In this document: piece by piece, positions 1-11,605 of the stretch
How positions within the stretch are numbered: position 1 is the first letter of the stretch
Layout of the letters: every line of letters starts with the position of its first letter
Program-made: the position numbers and the translations under genes
The notes under the pieces: generated by a model
The model's database searches: none
Told to the model about the DNA's origin: nothing
Seen by the model: only the letters and a program-made list of their open reading frames with translations
NCBI RefSeq assembly: GCF_024763615.1
Contig: NC_077224.1
Location: forward strand, 82,966,712 to 83,030,711
Source: Phlebotomus papatasi
Lineage: Eukaryota; Arthropoda; Insecta; Diptera; Psychodidae
Reading direction: 5' to 3'
DNA: 64,000 nt

Positions 1-926
1 TTTTGACAGTTCTCTCTCTGAATATGCACAACTTTTTTTGAAATTCCCAACGGTTTTTTTCTTTCTTTTAAAACATTATTATTTTTTTATTGTTCTAGAA
101 TTCCCCGTGTTATTTTAACTATAATATGAGACAGAAAAAATAAAATTAAGATAATTAAAAACAAGAAAAATTAGTTACCAAGAAAATAATTTTCTTTATT
201 ACTTTGTCAAAATGTAAACAAATTGATTTTGAATGCAACCGACACAAAAGCTGTGCATATAGAGAGTGTGCATATAAAGAGACAGAACTGTATTGCGAAA
301 GCGTACTTGGATGTTTTCCTTCTGCTTTCTTTTTTTTTCACAAAAAAGACATTTGTGGGAGATACATGGGTTCTAAAAATAAATTTAAAAAACATCCCTG
401 AAGTCTCAAATTTAGGTAACTTATTTCCTCAGGGAGATAGTCCTCAGGGACCGAGTGTTCCTTTCACCGCGAGGCTTAAATTGAGTGTCGAAAGAACACG
501 CGGTGAATACCTCTATCACAAAGCAAGTGAAAATTCGCAGATTCTATCTTGCGGTAATGACTACACTTGTAAACGTTATGCAGAATGTCCGTTACTTTTA
601 CTCGGTTAATAAAATGACTAGATAGATGGCGCTAACAGAGGAGAAGAGAACATGTTGAGTAGGCTTGGTGAGGCTTGAGACAGCAGTCTATTTAATTTTT
701 TTGAGAGGATCAGATGTGCATCCCGAGAGTGCTCCAGTGGATGTTTACACCCTCAACACAAAAAGGTCCTTTTCAGGACTGGCCCTTAGTACCATTTCAA
801 TGAATACTGAGGACCTGTCGGCGAGCCAAGAAGATCTTCTTTGTGATCCCATAGGGGCCCCATGCAAAGTCGATCAAGGATTAATGGCATGAAGTTGGTT
901 ATTCAGAGTGCCCATGAGAAGTATGG
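1..926. other. AT-rich intergenic DNA, no gene seen
   Basis: No convincing exon. Short open frames overlap one another on both strands and have low-complexity composition. Positions 430-650 are somewhat more GC-rich but match nothing I recognise. Confidence 0.5.
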
Positions 927-1530
927 TTACGCCATTTTTGTAAAATCGGACATTGACGTCAAATCGGTTGCGCTCACTAATGAGCTAGCGTCCTGATCCA
1001 CGCCGTTGGTCCATCTGAGGCTGGGTCGGCCTCGTCTCCTCGTAGCATAGAGTCCGCCCCTAAAGACTTTCCAGGCTGGGTCGTCCTCATCCTTGCGAAC
1101 CAGATGATCAGCCCACCGGAGCCTATTGAGGCGTATTTGCTTGACGACAGTTACCTATCGGTAGCGCTCATACACCTCATGGTTGTATAGGCTCCGAAAT
1201 CGTCCCTCCTTACATATGGGGCCAAAAATCCGTCGTAGTATCCTCCTCTCAAACGCGGCTAAGAGTTCGCAATTCTGTTTGCTGAGGACCCACGTCTCAG
1301 ACGAATTCGTGAGGACTGGAAGGATCATAGTCCTATACAGCAGTAGCTTAGTCTTTATTCTTAAGGTTCTGGACCGGAAAACTCTTGATACACTGAAATA
1401 GGCCTTTTTGGCTTGTAGCAGCCGTGCGCGGACTTCTGTTGAGATGTTGTTGTCGGCTGTGATTGTTGACCCAAGGTACACGAAGAAGTTGACAACTTCA
1501 AAGTTGTAGTCCCCCATCGGGAACCCTGTT
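927..1530 (-). mobile_element. LINE (non-LTR) reverse transcriptase C-terminal fragment
   Basis: Translating the minus strand gives the typical C-terminal stretch of insect LINE ORF2: a YLGS-type motif, a 'P-V-L-T-x-x-S-E-T-W' block, a 'FERRILRRIFGP' block (about 1155-1517) and, after a frame change, a basic RRRGRP tail followed by 'RWTNGVDQD', ending at a stop at 927-929. The frame change and lack of upstream domains show a dead 5'-truncated copy. RTE/CR1-like clades carry such tails, but the clade is not settled. Confidence 0.75.
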
Positions 1531-1744
1531 TGACCGATGCTCTCCGTGGATGTTGCCGGAGTGACCTATTAGCTACTCAAAAAGCACTAATATTGCTCGC
1601 TGTTTAGGAATTTTGAGACTTTCGGGAACTGGGCTAAACCTTTACTCTGAAGATCGCTTTAGTGATGCTTCAATTGAGCTTGGTAGTGCACTAGTCGATG
1701 CTGTTGCGAGTAGTCGTCGAGAACGCTAGGTGTCGACTGTTGAG

Positions 1745-2395
1745 GGTCTGAACCTCACTCACAGTAGGTATCAGGCCTGGAGGTTGATACGACACCTCGG
1801 CAACGATCCCACCTAACTGCCGCTAAACCAAAAATGATTCGGAATGTCGCCTCAGAGGTCGATCGCCTGTCCCGATCTTTTTGTGTGAACGAGCTCACTT
1901 CGGCTATTAAAGCGATGAGAAATAGAAAGACGGCATGCATTAACGGCCTGCCTGTACGTTAAACAGGTATAGAATTTTGAACCCGTCACTGAATCCTTAA
2001 ATTCTTTAACCATTGCTTATATCATCGCAAAATACCGAACGAGTGGCGAAAGGCTTATGTGATGGCAATTCCAAAGCCGGGAAAAGATGTCAATGATCCG
2101 AGGAGCTAACGCCCGATTTATCTTTTGTGCCATCTCTTTAAAACAGAGGTGTGCAAGAACCGTTGAAACCGAATAAACGTCAAAATGAGTTTGTTCTGGT
2201 AGTGTTTTGACTATGTTTCATTTCACGTTTATTCGGTTTCAACGGTTCTTGCACGCCTCTGCTTTTAAAATGTTTGAAAGTATGCTGTTGAAAAGGATTG
2301 CACCTGCCGTAGAGGACAAGCTGATCGGAGAGCAAGCTGGGTACTGCTCTGGAAAATCCAGCTCTGGTCAAGTTTTGATCCTTTAACTTTTATAC
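1745..2395 (+). mobile_element. LINE reverse transcriptase fragment, opposite orientation
   Basis: The + strand encodes, with stops and shifts, landmarks of a LINE reverse transcriptase: an 'ELTSAIKAMRN' helix (about 1890-1930), 'IPKPGKD' (about 2070-2090), and 'LLKRIAP', 'GEQAGYCSGKS' and 'SGQVL' (about 2285-2375). It lies head to head with the minus-strand LINE fragment and is split by a small inverted-repeat element at 2144-2261. Confidence 0.7.
2144..2261. mobile_element. hAT-type MITE inserted in the LINE
   Basis: This is a 118-bp foldback element with arms of about 40 bp, starting CAGAGGTGTGCAAG and ending CTTGCACGCCTCTG, around a loop of about 40 nt. It is flanked by 8-bp near-direct repeats (CTTTAAAA at 2136-2143, CTTTTAAA at 2262-2269). 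The CAGAGGTG ends and 8-bp duplication fit the hAT superfamily. Removing it rejoins the LINE reading. Confidence 0.75.
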
Positions 2396-3904
2396 AATAA
2401 CAACAATAACTTTTATTTTCTAAACATATTTTCGAAACTGCGTAAAAGAGTGATCAAGATGGCAAGATATAGATCTCTTTTACTCTAACTGAAATGTCAA
2501 AAAAACATAGACAAAAGTAATTTTGCGTTTGACATTAGTTAGCCGCTTTTACATCGCTTTTTCTTCAGAGTAGATTAGACAATATGTTTACGCAATAAAA
2601 ATAATTTTTTGTTGCTCATTACAAACTAAATTATCAATACACCACATATTGTGGTCATCGGGAAATTTTATAATAAATCCAAAAGACTTAAGCATGCAAT
2701 AATAAATCTGTTTGAGGCGATTACAAAAAAGAATAATAAAAGAGATCTTAAGGAAGAAGAACAACGTATATCGAGTCGAGCAAATAAATTTTCCGGTTAG
2801 CCATGTAATCAAAATCTTCTATGCCTTTTTTTGAGATAGAGGAATTACTCTTTTTAGACATTGAAGGTTGGAACAGAGAAAAACAAAATTAGAGCCAATC
2901 ATATACTCAAATCAATTGGAAAGTACATAAGAGTATAGTGATCAATACCATTACACACCTAATTTTTCACTGACAAAACGACACAGAGTGAATATGGAGC
3001 TTTTGTGAATTACTATTTCACACTTCAAGTGGCACAATCTCAGCTGGAATAAATAATAATGTACTATATGCATTATATGTGTATGCTTATGGGGTTTGGA
3101 AATTAAAAGGTTACAAGTTTGTCCAATAAATTTTCTGTGCAATGAAACTTGTGAAAGCCCTATTGGATAAGTTTCAAATATTATAGATACATGGTTGGAG
3201 ATGTTCCTCGTGCGGTTGTAATTCATTCTTGTTTTTTGAGAGAGTAATAGCAATAATCTGCTTGAATGAAGAAATGCATGGCAAAATGACCCAGACTTTG
3301 CGGAATGCTCGAACTGATGAGTTCGACTGCTTGCCCTAAAAATTTGTTGCGCATCAATTATTTTGATGGTCCAATGCGTTTTTGTTCTGTAGGTTTTTAT
3401 GTTACAAATCGGTTATCGATTCACAAATAGTGATTTGTATCGGCTCAAAACTCTTCAGGATTCAAAGACCTTAAAAATGAACCCAAATTAATTCTTTTTA
3501 GTTAAGTGGAAGCTTCTTTGGACCTACCTTAAGAAAATTTCAGAAAGAATAAGTCAAGGTTTTTTGGGTAGAAAGTCGGAACGTTCAATACTCTTCTATA
3601 GTTTTATGCTATGGTATGTTCATAATGATAAAGGAAATCTTTAAAACTGTCCAGAAAAAATTTTTGTAGAATATATTGGTTTAGAACAGTTTGGAATCTT
3701 TGTAAAGTATGTCCGATAGTAAAAAGAATTGTTACAGCAAGATAATAATAATACGTACGAACTGTACGAAGGGGAGCGCTACCCCTTGCAAGAACGATTT
3801 CCTTTTTTTCGTTTTCCAATTTTTTTTTCTTTTTAATAAAGTGAAGAAGTTCCTAATATCATACACTGCTGTCAGACTTGTGGATTATTTGACAGGTAAA
3901 ATTT
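2396..3904. other. AT-rich intergenic DNA with a fragment of a dispersed repeat
   Basis: No gene seen. Positions 3280-3550 resemble the dispersed repeat found again at 47800-48537 (CTCGAACT start, 'accgattc'-rich text). Positions 2400-2580 look like a diverged relative of the GCCCAGCGCAC MITEs around 9849 and 10070. The rest is unassigned. Confidence 0.4.
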
Positions 3905-4560
3905 AGAAGCTTTGATTTTGACAATTTGGGTTCTAAACGCTTCCAGGATTTTGACGAGTGATTTAAAAATGTTCGATAATTTTGACAGCCTATTCAAAAT
4001 CTAAAATTTTTTGCATTTTATTCTAAGCGTATTGAAGATTTTGACATTTGATTCTAAACACTGAGAATTTTGATAACCGATTCCAGTATAAAAATCTTCG
4101 AAAATTTTAAGTCTGTTCTAAATTCGGTTTCAAAATTTTAACTAATCTATTCTAAAACCTTCAACAGCCTATTACAACCGATCCTTAAATGCTTAAGTTT
4201 TTTGAAAGATGATTCTAAACTCTTTTAAGATTTTGGCAGCCTATTCTAAATGGTCTAAATATTTGGGCAATTGATTTAAAATGCTTTAAAGACTTCGACG
4301 TTCAATTCTAAACTCATCGAGGATTTTTATAACCGAATCTACTATAAGATCTTTGAAAATTTGTCACAGTCAGTTCTAAATTTGTATTGAAAGTTTAAAC
4401 AATCGATTTCAAATGCTTTTAAAGACTTTTCCAACCGGACTTTTCTAAACATTTCGTGGATTTTTTGACAGGTACCTTTGAATTATTTTAAGAGTTTGAC
4501 AGCCTATTCTAAATGTTCCGAAAATTTTGGTAATTGATTCTAAACGCCTGTGCGGTTGGA
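3905..4560. repeat. Degenerate tandem array with TTTTGACAGCCTATTCTAAA units
   Basis: About a dozen imperfect units, roughly 45-60 bp each, alternate TTTTGACAGCCTATTCTAAA-like text with 'GGCAATTGATTCTAAACGC'-like text. Scattered units continue at 5220-5340 and 6170-6260. No coding potential. Confidence 0.7.
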
Positions 4561-4735
4561 GTAGCCACCGGATGCATCCCAGATGGCGGATAGGGAGAGG
4601 AATTGTTGGATTTTAGAGCAAGTCACATTTATTTTAAACTAGCCATAAACACGTACCGGTATTATTTCTTCTACGAAAAGTCCTTAATGAATACTAAGCT
4701 ACGGGCCATCCTAAAATCTATGTCCCTTATACGGG

Positions 4736-4963
4736 CTTCAGACCTAAAGCTTAGCCATATGGCTTAACTTCTCTAATATCTTATCAGGATATATAATATT
4801 CTTCTTCTCTAATATCTTATTAACTTTTGGATAATTTTGACTTAGGATTGGATTATTAAGGGAAAATGACCTATTACATTTAAAAAAAAATAATAAAATC
4901 GGTTGCTGTTTAAGGTTTTGAGAACCGCGGGAACTGAGCTAAAACTTTAGTCTGAATCTGAAG
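4736..4963. mobile_element. MITE with CTTCAGAC ends
   Basis: The left end reads CTTCAGACCTAAAGCTTAGCC and the right end is a degenerate inverted copy (GAGCTAAAACTTTAGTCTGA). The interior contains the 'ggattggattattaaggg' text also seen at 57560-57600. Same family as 14729-14920. Confidence 0.55.
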
Positions 4964-5393
4964 ACAGTCTTATGAAAATAGGCTTAGGATCTAGCAACCT
5001 GTTTTAGAGTGTTCTGTTCGCAAAAAACCATCTCAGATAGCAGATGGATTGCACGGAAAATGACGTATGCGAGGCAATGACCAAGCATAAGCTTTTCCTT
5101 CAACTGCTGGTTCCGTAGTTGGGTCTGAAGTAGCATCAGTTAAGGCAAACCTTTCACAATGACAACAGTAATTGTCCGCTAGCCTTATAGAGATTAGCGG
5201 TCGAGAATAACAGTGATTGAATCCAAATGATACTAAACGCTTTTAAAGCTTTCCATATCCGAGCTTCGAGCATTAAATAAAAATAATCGTTTCGAAACGG
5301 TTTTGAAGATTTCGATTTCCTATTCTAAGAACTCAAATATATCTGTGCTTTTGAATTTTTAATTTTACAAAAAAAAAATAAAAAATATGTGTA
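4964..5393. other. Unassigned spacer
   Basis: No gene seen. It contains a few units of the TTTTGACA tandem array (5220-5340) and an A-rich run just before the next MITE. Confidence 0.4.
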
Positions 5394-5644
5394 CACTGAG
5401 AGAAATCCGAAAAAGTTAAAATAACATTTCGGAAATGTTAATTTTACCCTGCAGTATTTATCCCAAATCGGTGTAAATATTACCCTTTTTAGGTGTATTA
5501 GGGGTTAAATTAACACTTTTTAATGTTAATTTAACCCTTAAAAAGGTGTAAAATTAACATGAAAAATGTTGATATATTTTTACACTTAAAAAGCGTTAAA
5601 GTTATGAGGAAAAAAGTTAATCGCACCCTCTTTTTTTCTCAGTG
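5394..5644. mobile_element. MITE with CACTGAGAGAAA ends, complete copy
   Basis: A 251-bp element bounded by CACTGAGAGAAA and the inverse TTTTTCTCAGTG, flanked by TA on both sides (5392-5393, 5645-5646), as in Tc1/mariner-mobilised MITEs. An internal palindrome pairs TTAATTTAACCC with its complement. Other copies lie at 8497-8746, 40857-41429 and 48570-48803. Confidence 0.85.
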
Positions 5645-5893
5645 TAATTGCAAACTTGCACTCTGTACCTCGGATCGTCAGGAATTTAATCAGGTGTCTC
5701 AGGGAAAATTGGTTTTATAAATTAAAGCTGAGTTAATGCACTGTATTCTTGTGAGACTTATATGGTAAAAAGTAGGTAATAATTTCTAAAAAATCATTTA
5801 ATTTGGAGATACAATGTGGTATTAACCTGACGATTCGAGGAACACTGCCGATCGCTGGTGCTCTTCCCTTATAAACGCTGTATAATTCTAAAC

Positions 5894-6161
5894 CATTGGG
5901 GTGACATTAGCTCTGATAAATGTGGACGGTTTTAGTGTAATTTTTTTCCTATTTTCGTACACATTTCACGAGATATCTTCGAAACTACGTAGGTTGACAA
6001 TTTGGGGTTTTCGGTTGCCTTTTCGTTATTAAATTGGCTTTTATTTTGTTTTAGTATTATTGGCTAATTCATTCTACAATGACAGAAAACAGATAATAAA
6101 CTCTAAAGTTTTTTCGGCACGCTAGAAACATATGGGAAACATAAGAAATGTCAGTCCCCTG
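5894..6161. mobile_element. hAT-type MITE (CAGGGG family), copy 1
   Basis: A 268-bp element with ends CATTGGGGTGACATT and AATGTCAGTCCCCTG. The flanking sequence TTCTAAAC is duplicated exactly (5886-5893 and 6162-6169), an 8-bp target duplication typical of hAT. It shares length and interior with 52747-53014 and 61105-61373. Confidence 0.88.
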
Positions 6162-6728
6162 TTCTAAACTATTGGAAGATTTTGACATTTAATTCGAAGC
6201 GAGGTTTTTGACAGCCTATTTTAAATGTTTCGATAATTTTGGCAATGGATTATAAACGCTTTTAGTGACGTTGACAATTGTTTTTCTCCGCGTGAGGGCA
6301 CTGTTCTCTTCCGCAAGTAGCGCTGTCAACTGTCAAATCATTATATTTCCGTCATTATTTTGTATATGACTATGACAATTTGAATTCGAATAAGCAGCCG
6401 GACGTACAAATATCATGAGTTTTTTCGGCACGCTAGAAACATATGGGAAACATAAGAAACGTCAGTCCCCTGTTCTAAACTATTGAAAGATTTTGACATT
6501 TAATTCGAAGATCTTCGAGGTTTTTGACAGCCTATTTTAAATGTTTCGATAATATTGGCAATGGATTATAAACGCTTTCAGTGACGTTGACAATTGTTTT
6601 TCTCCGCGTGAGGGCACTGTTCTCTTCCGCAAGTGGCGCTGTCAACTGTCAAATCATTATATTTCCGTCATTATTTTGTATATGATTATAACAATTTGAA
6701 TTCGAATAAGCAGCCGGACGTACAAAAA
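6107..6728 (+). repeat. Direct tandem duplication of about 311 bp
   Basis: Positions 6107-6417 repeat at 6418-6728 with only a handful of differences, including a short 'gatcttc' insertion in the second unit. Each unit starts with the last 55 bases of the CAGGGG MITE and its target duplication, so the duplication happened after the MITE insertion. Confidence 0.9.
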
Positions 6729-8496
6729 TCATGACGTCATTATTCGAAGATCATATTTAATCGAAAATTTGAGAGATCATTATAAGTTTTTTTTTTTCTC
6801 TCTGGTAGAGTTCACAGCATCAAAAAATGAACTGACAAAAAATAAGAGTCTATTCACAATATCATGTTTTTTGCCTACCACCACGATTTACAGTGAATCT
6901 ACCTTTATTTTGATGGTAGAGAGACTATATTTTGTGAAAGTGTGTGCGTATTATAACATATAATTTCCAAGAGTCAGTGTATTTTCTTTACATTGACGGT
7001 TGTTTTTGTATTTTTCTTTTTATAATTATGGTCAAAGGTTTTTGTATGTAGTATATGCCTATTGGGATTCTGTTATGTCTCTCTTATGCTGTGTATATGC
7101 TTGGTGGAGCTCACATTCAAAAGTTAGTCTCACTTGGTATTCTGTTGGAGACCGTCAAACGATACGGACGAACATTTTGTGCTTTTAGTTTTTATTCAAA
7201 GTGATTTTTTTTGTACTGAATAAATAATATAAATTTTAATAGAACTCTATGGAAGTTGTCTTACGTCAGGGTATAAGATTTTTATTTTGATGGTGGTTAT
7301 TGTAATATGCTGTGTTGTGTTTTTTTTTCGGAAATAAGAGTGCCTAATCAATATGTGAGATAATTTGCATAAGAATTGAGTTGGAAAAAAAAGAATAATG
7401 TTGTACAGAAGAAAATGAGATACAGAGTATAATGTGAGTATGAGGCCTCACCCAAGTGTTTTAATGACTTCTTTTTTTTTTTTAAATATTACCATCGTGT
7501 GTGTTTTTTTTTAAATTCATTTATAAAAGGTGTATATTGTATAAAAACCCCATCATATACAGCAGCTTCTTTTTTTTCGAGTGTATTTTGATGGCTTTGT
7601 CTCTATGTACCAGTCAGTGGTTAGGCTGTTTTCTTTTTTTATTTTGGTCTTATTTACTTGTCCGTTGTGCTGCAATTGTAATAGGGATATACAAAATAAG
7701 AATCAAGTACCGTTTGTAAGATTCCCATTAGATTCTTAATGCTTTCATCATTGTAAGAGAGAGGTTTTACCACAAAAATAACACACACCTTAAGGTTGAG
7801 AGAGAAAATATTTGAATAACCTCACATAAGAGGTGTTTATGCACAGTTTCAATAGATTTGTAATTGAAAATTCTCTATGGCTTCATTTATTGAATTAAAA
7901 AATGTAAAGAAAAAAACATAATAATATCGAAATCTTCTGGGGTTTGGGAGAGAGGATTAGAAAACAATCACAAATGGTACTTTTTTTTCTTAACAATAGA
8001 TTTTGTCAGCATTGCTCAACGTTTAAAAATAAGAAGCGAAAAAGCGCCCAAACAATTGATTTACAAATCATGAAATTAGCAAGAGAGATTTTGATTAAGA
8101 AACATAATATGTATAAGAAAAATGTATGATTTTTTTGTTGTTGTCTGTGCTAAAAGTGATTTAAAGGTGTGGCTTAAAGTGCGTTTTTTTTGCTTGCTTT
8201 TGCTACCCAGCTTAAGCCTAATGTGTGTGTTTTCATTGAATTAATAGTCTTTTGATTGAAGATTTCAGTCTTGTTCTCCTCCAAGAGAAATTGCGTGTCA
8301 AATCAACATTTGTTGCAGAAGAATTGACACTGCTTTTTAAATTGTCTGAGACGCTCTCTCTCTCAGCTTTTTTCTCTCTCAATATACGGTAGGGTGGGGC
8401 AGTTTCATACATTACGCATATTCTTGAATAATTAGAACTATTATTAGTTATCAAGAATACCTCTCATAGAAAATTGAAAATGAAGGCTTAAGCCTT
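6729..8496 (+). other. Long T-rich unique region, no gene recognised
   Basis: The + strand is rich in T runs and has several short open frames of low-complexity composition, none resembling a known protein. It lacks the dispersed repeats common elsewhere, so a noncoding transcript or untranslated exon is possible but unproven. Confidence 0.35.
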
Positions 8497-8746
8497 CACT
8501 GAGAGAAATCCGAAAAAATTAAAATAACATTCCGGAAATATTTATTTTACCCTGCAGTATTGATTCGAAATCGGTGTAAATATTACCCTTTTTAGGTGTA
8601 TTGGGGGTTTAAGTTACCCTTTTTCATGTTAATTTTACCCTTAAAAAGGTGTAAAATTAACATTAAAAAATGTTGATATATTTTTACACCTTAAAGGTGT
8701 TAAAGTTATGAGGAAAAAATGTTAATCGCACCCTCTTTTTTCTCAG
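8497..8746. mobile_element. MITE with CACTGAGAGAAA ends, second copy
   Basis: About 250 bp, closely similar to 5394-5644 throughout. The right end has decayed (TTTTTTCTCAGACTA), so the terminal CAGTG and the TA duplication are lost. Confidence 0.8.
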
Positions 8747-9848
8747 ACTAAAAAACGTATTAAATTTAATACACCGTGACCAAGAGAACTTTAATAGGGG
8801 GAAGCTTTTAGGCTATGCACACACTGGTTCTGTTTAGTAATAACCTTTAAAAAACTCCAAAGCCAAGCAAAGGCTATTCGAAAATCTACCGAAAGCCGAA
8901 AGTGCAAGTTCACGTATTCGCCGCTTTAGCGCTGATTGTTCTGCCATTTCGAATTTCGGTATTCTTGATACTTCAATCGAAAACAATGTCAACATCAGGT
9001 GCATACGTTTGCTGTATAAATTGAATTTTGATGAAATTGTCAATCTTTTGTGAAATTTGTCGGTTTAAACGTTCGAACTTTCAACGGGTTTTTAGGTAAA
9101 TTCTCTCTGATTTACGTTCGAATCGGTACAGAAAAAACCACAACCGGAGAGAGCTCTCTAGTCGGGAAGGTTATTACTGAACGAGAGGATTAAGTATTGA
9201 GTCACTGCTAAAACTTTATACAAATATAACTTTCAAGCTTAAGGTTTTTTTCGGATCGTACATAAATCTTCTAACATAAGGAAACGTGGGGCACTCTCAT
9301 ACACTGAATTCTTTTTTTTTATATGTTAGCTATTTACTTTGCAGCAATTTTAATGGTTTACATTTGAGATACAAAGTTTCTGTTGGGTAAGAATCTTACA
9401 AACAAACAAATATAAATAAAACGAAGAGCTAGCTCAATTGCATCTGAATAATATTTGATAAGATAGAGATTAACAGGTGAATGAAAAGATAAAGACTTTA
9501 TAAGATCTTTGATAAGAAAAAGACGACAGGGTAAAGGAAGAAACTTACAGAGATTTTTTTTTAGATCAAATCGCTCCTTGTAAATTACAAGGAGCTAACT
9601 GACTTTCGTGCGATTTTAAGATTTTAGTGCAAGTAGAAAGATAATTTAATAAATTTTCAGATAATATGAAATACTTGATTTCTTCTGTAGGATTATTTCA
9701 AAATCTTACTCTTTTTTGATTTCTTGCGCTATTTCTTTAAAGTAAAGGGGCTCGAAATAGATTTATAGTTGATTTTTTTGGTGAAACAGGGGAATAATTC
9801 AAGCAAGTCGATCACTTATTATTCCATTAAGATTTGCACATAATTTAT
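8747..9848. other. AT-rich intergenic DNA, no gene seen
   Basis: Includes a GTGGGGCACTCTCATACACTG phrase near 9290 resembling the 'gtggggca' ends of other repeats here. The rest is unassigned. Confidence 0.35.
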
Positions 9849-9992
9849 GCCCAGCGCACAATAACTTTTGTTTGTAAACATGTTTTCATAAGTTCCTATG
9901 AGAGAGAGCGAGATTACCAGATCTACATTTCATTCACTCTTACTGAAATGATAATAACATGTTTGCAAAACAAAAGTTATCGTGCGTTGGGC
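9849..9992. mobile_element. Foldback MITE with GCCCAGCGCAC ends, copy 1
   Basis: A 144-bp element. The left arm begins GCCCAGCGCACAATAACTTT and the right arm is its near-complement ending GTGCGTTGGGC, with arms of about 40-50 bp. An almost identical 144-bp copy follows at 10070-10213 in the same orientation. Confidence 0.85.
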
Positions 9993-10069
9993 ATTAGAAT
10001 GACAAACCGCCAACTAAGAAAAAAAAACATATTTTGAAAAAATATGAAAATTCCAATGTTTATAATAAT

Positions 10070-10213
10070 GCCCAGCGCACAATAACTTTTGTTTGTAAAT
10101 ATGTTTTCAAATTTTCCTATGAGAGTGAGCGAAATGACTAGATTTAGATCTCACTCGCTCTCAATGAAATGCCAAAAACATGTTTACAAAACAAAAATTA
10201 TTGTGTGTTGCGC
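10070..10213. mobile_element. Foldback MITE with GCCCAGCGCAC ends, copy 2
   Basis: Same length and arms as 9849-9992, separated from it by 77 bases. The right end is decayed (GTTGCGC). A third copy is at 46718-46849 and a probable interrupted copy at 13456-13883. Confidence 0.82.
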
Positions 10214-10815
10214 ATAATGCTCATGAATAGATAAAAAGATATAGTTTTTATCCAGAAACTAAATTGACATAAATATTTACATCAAATTCAATCTTTCATG
10301 CTGTCTCTTCTCAAAATGAGCTGGTCCCTTGTAATTTCCAAGGATCGCTGATCAAGCATCACTGATTTCCTAATCGTACTATTAGAAAAAGTATGTAAAT
10401 TTATAAATATTTAAATTAATGAGATGGATCATAATTTATTAATTTCGACTTTAGAAGAATATTAAATTTAAGCATTGAAATTACCTTTTAATTTTTTGTT
10501 AGGAGACACAAATCGGCTCTTAAGTGTTGTTTTAAATTATTAAAAATGAACAATTTATCTTAAATTTAAATGATATTATATGATAAATAGTGAACGAACA
10601 AATAGACCCCTCTTTGATTTTTTTGCTCATTAATTCTTCATGACGCGACGTTTCGGGGATGAATGTCCCCTTTATCTGATTTCGAACTTGGAGGAAAAAT
10701 TACGTACATACAGGAACTTGTGTCAGTCGTCCATTGAATGGTGAACTCCACAGAGAATTGTTGTCAATTCCAAGTGCAGTGCAGTAGCAAATCTTCCCGC
10801 TTGTATGTAATTTTA
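10214..10815. other. Unassigned AT-rich spacer
   Basis: No gene seen. It contains the ribozyme-like motif at 10646-10678 and more complex text at 10690-10800 that may belong to the same degraded retroelement. Confidence 0.35.
10646..10678 (-). ncRNA. Degenerate hammerhead-ribozyme-like core
   Basis: On the minus strand the order is CAGATAAA, a GGGGA/TCCCC stem with a 6-nt loop, then GAAACGTCG. This matches the order of a hammerhead core (CUGANGA, stem II, GAAA) with two core positions changed. Position 26824-26858 has the same layout with a GGAGA/TCTCC stem, so the stem covaries. Such motifs are known from Penelope-like retroelement tails. Activity is unlikely with these changes. Confidence 0.35.
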
Positions 10816-11073
10816 TGGCGTTGGCACACCTTATCAATTGAGTTAAATTCAATTGATTGAAATTTTACCTCTTTCTTACTCTTTCAAACTGAAATAACAT
10901 ATGTTTATCTCTTTCTGTCAAATGAAAATTGAAATTTCAATTTCATTTTCAATTTGAATTTGAATTTTCATTTGACAGAAAGAGATGGGTTTATCTGATT
11001 TCAGTTTGAAAGAGTGAGAGGTAAAATTTCAATCGATTGAATTTCACTCAATTGAAAAGGTGTGCCAGCATCA
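10816..11073. mobile_element. Long-hairpin MITE (GGCGTTGGCACACC), TTA duplication
   Basis: A 258-bp element almost wholly an inverted repeat, with arms of more than 100 bp from TGGCGTTGGCACACCTT to AAGGTGTGCCAGCATCA. TTA flanks both sides (10813-10815, 11074-11076). The 3-bp TTA duplication fits PIF/Harbinger-type mobilisation. A close copy is at 47416-47658. Confidence 0.85.
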
Positions 11074-11084
11074 TTATCTTTAAA

Positions 11085-11112
11085 TTCTTCTTCTTCTTCT
11101 TCTTCTTCTTCT
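11085..11112 (+). repeat. (TTC)n microsatellite
   Basis: About nine uninterrupted TTC units, followed by text (11113-11155, 'ggctgtcggactcactcggg') that matches part of the SINE region at 35870-35910. Confidence 0.9.
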
Positions 11113-11605
11113 ATTTTATGTAAGGCTGTCGGACTCACTCGGGTCCATATAGCCAACATCTCTAAATTCGAAACCTTTCGAGAATATCTGTCCTCGAAAC
11201 ATCGTCGATCGTGAAGAGTTAGTAATAATAATAAATAAGGAGAAAGGTCTATTTTTGATGGATCATCGCTTTCTGTTTTATCTAACTATTTTCTAGTTTT
11301 ACGTCAATATGCTTTGAAATATTTTTTTCGATTTAATTTTGGGTTCTTTACTATTTATTAAAACATGCTAATCCCACTATGTTTTTTTTTTTCTAAAATG
11401 AAAGGATAAATGCCATTTTAAGACTTATTTTTCATTTTCTTTCAATAAAGCTTGTTATTATTTGAAAGGTCTTGAAAATCTCCATAATTCTAAATCGGTT
11501 CGAATCAATAATGAATCGGTAATAAACCGATAATTGAGTTTTTGTAGTTTTATGCTTTAGACAAGTTAAACCGAGAGACAGCTTAGTGGGAAACTGATGG
11601 GAATA
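11113..11605. other. Short SINE-like remnant and unassigned DNA
   Basis: Positions 11125-11150 match 35873-35905 (a phrase around 'ggtccatatagcc'). The remainder to 11605 is AT-rich with no gene. Confidence 0.4.

Noticed and set aside
223..609. A 128-codon open frame on the + strand
   Set aside because: Starts without a convincing ATG context, has low-complexity composition, matches no family I know, and is overlapped by frames on the other strand.
6769..7719. Series of short + strand frames as exons of one gene
   Set aside because: Phe/Tyr-rich translations of T-rich DNA without consistent splice sites or motifs.
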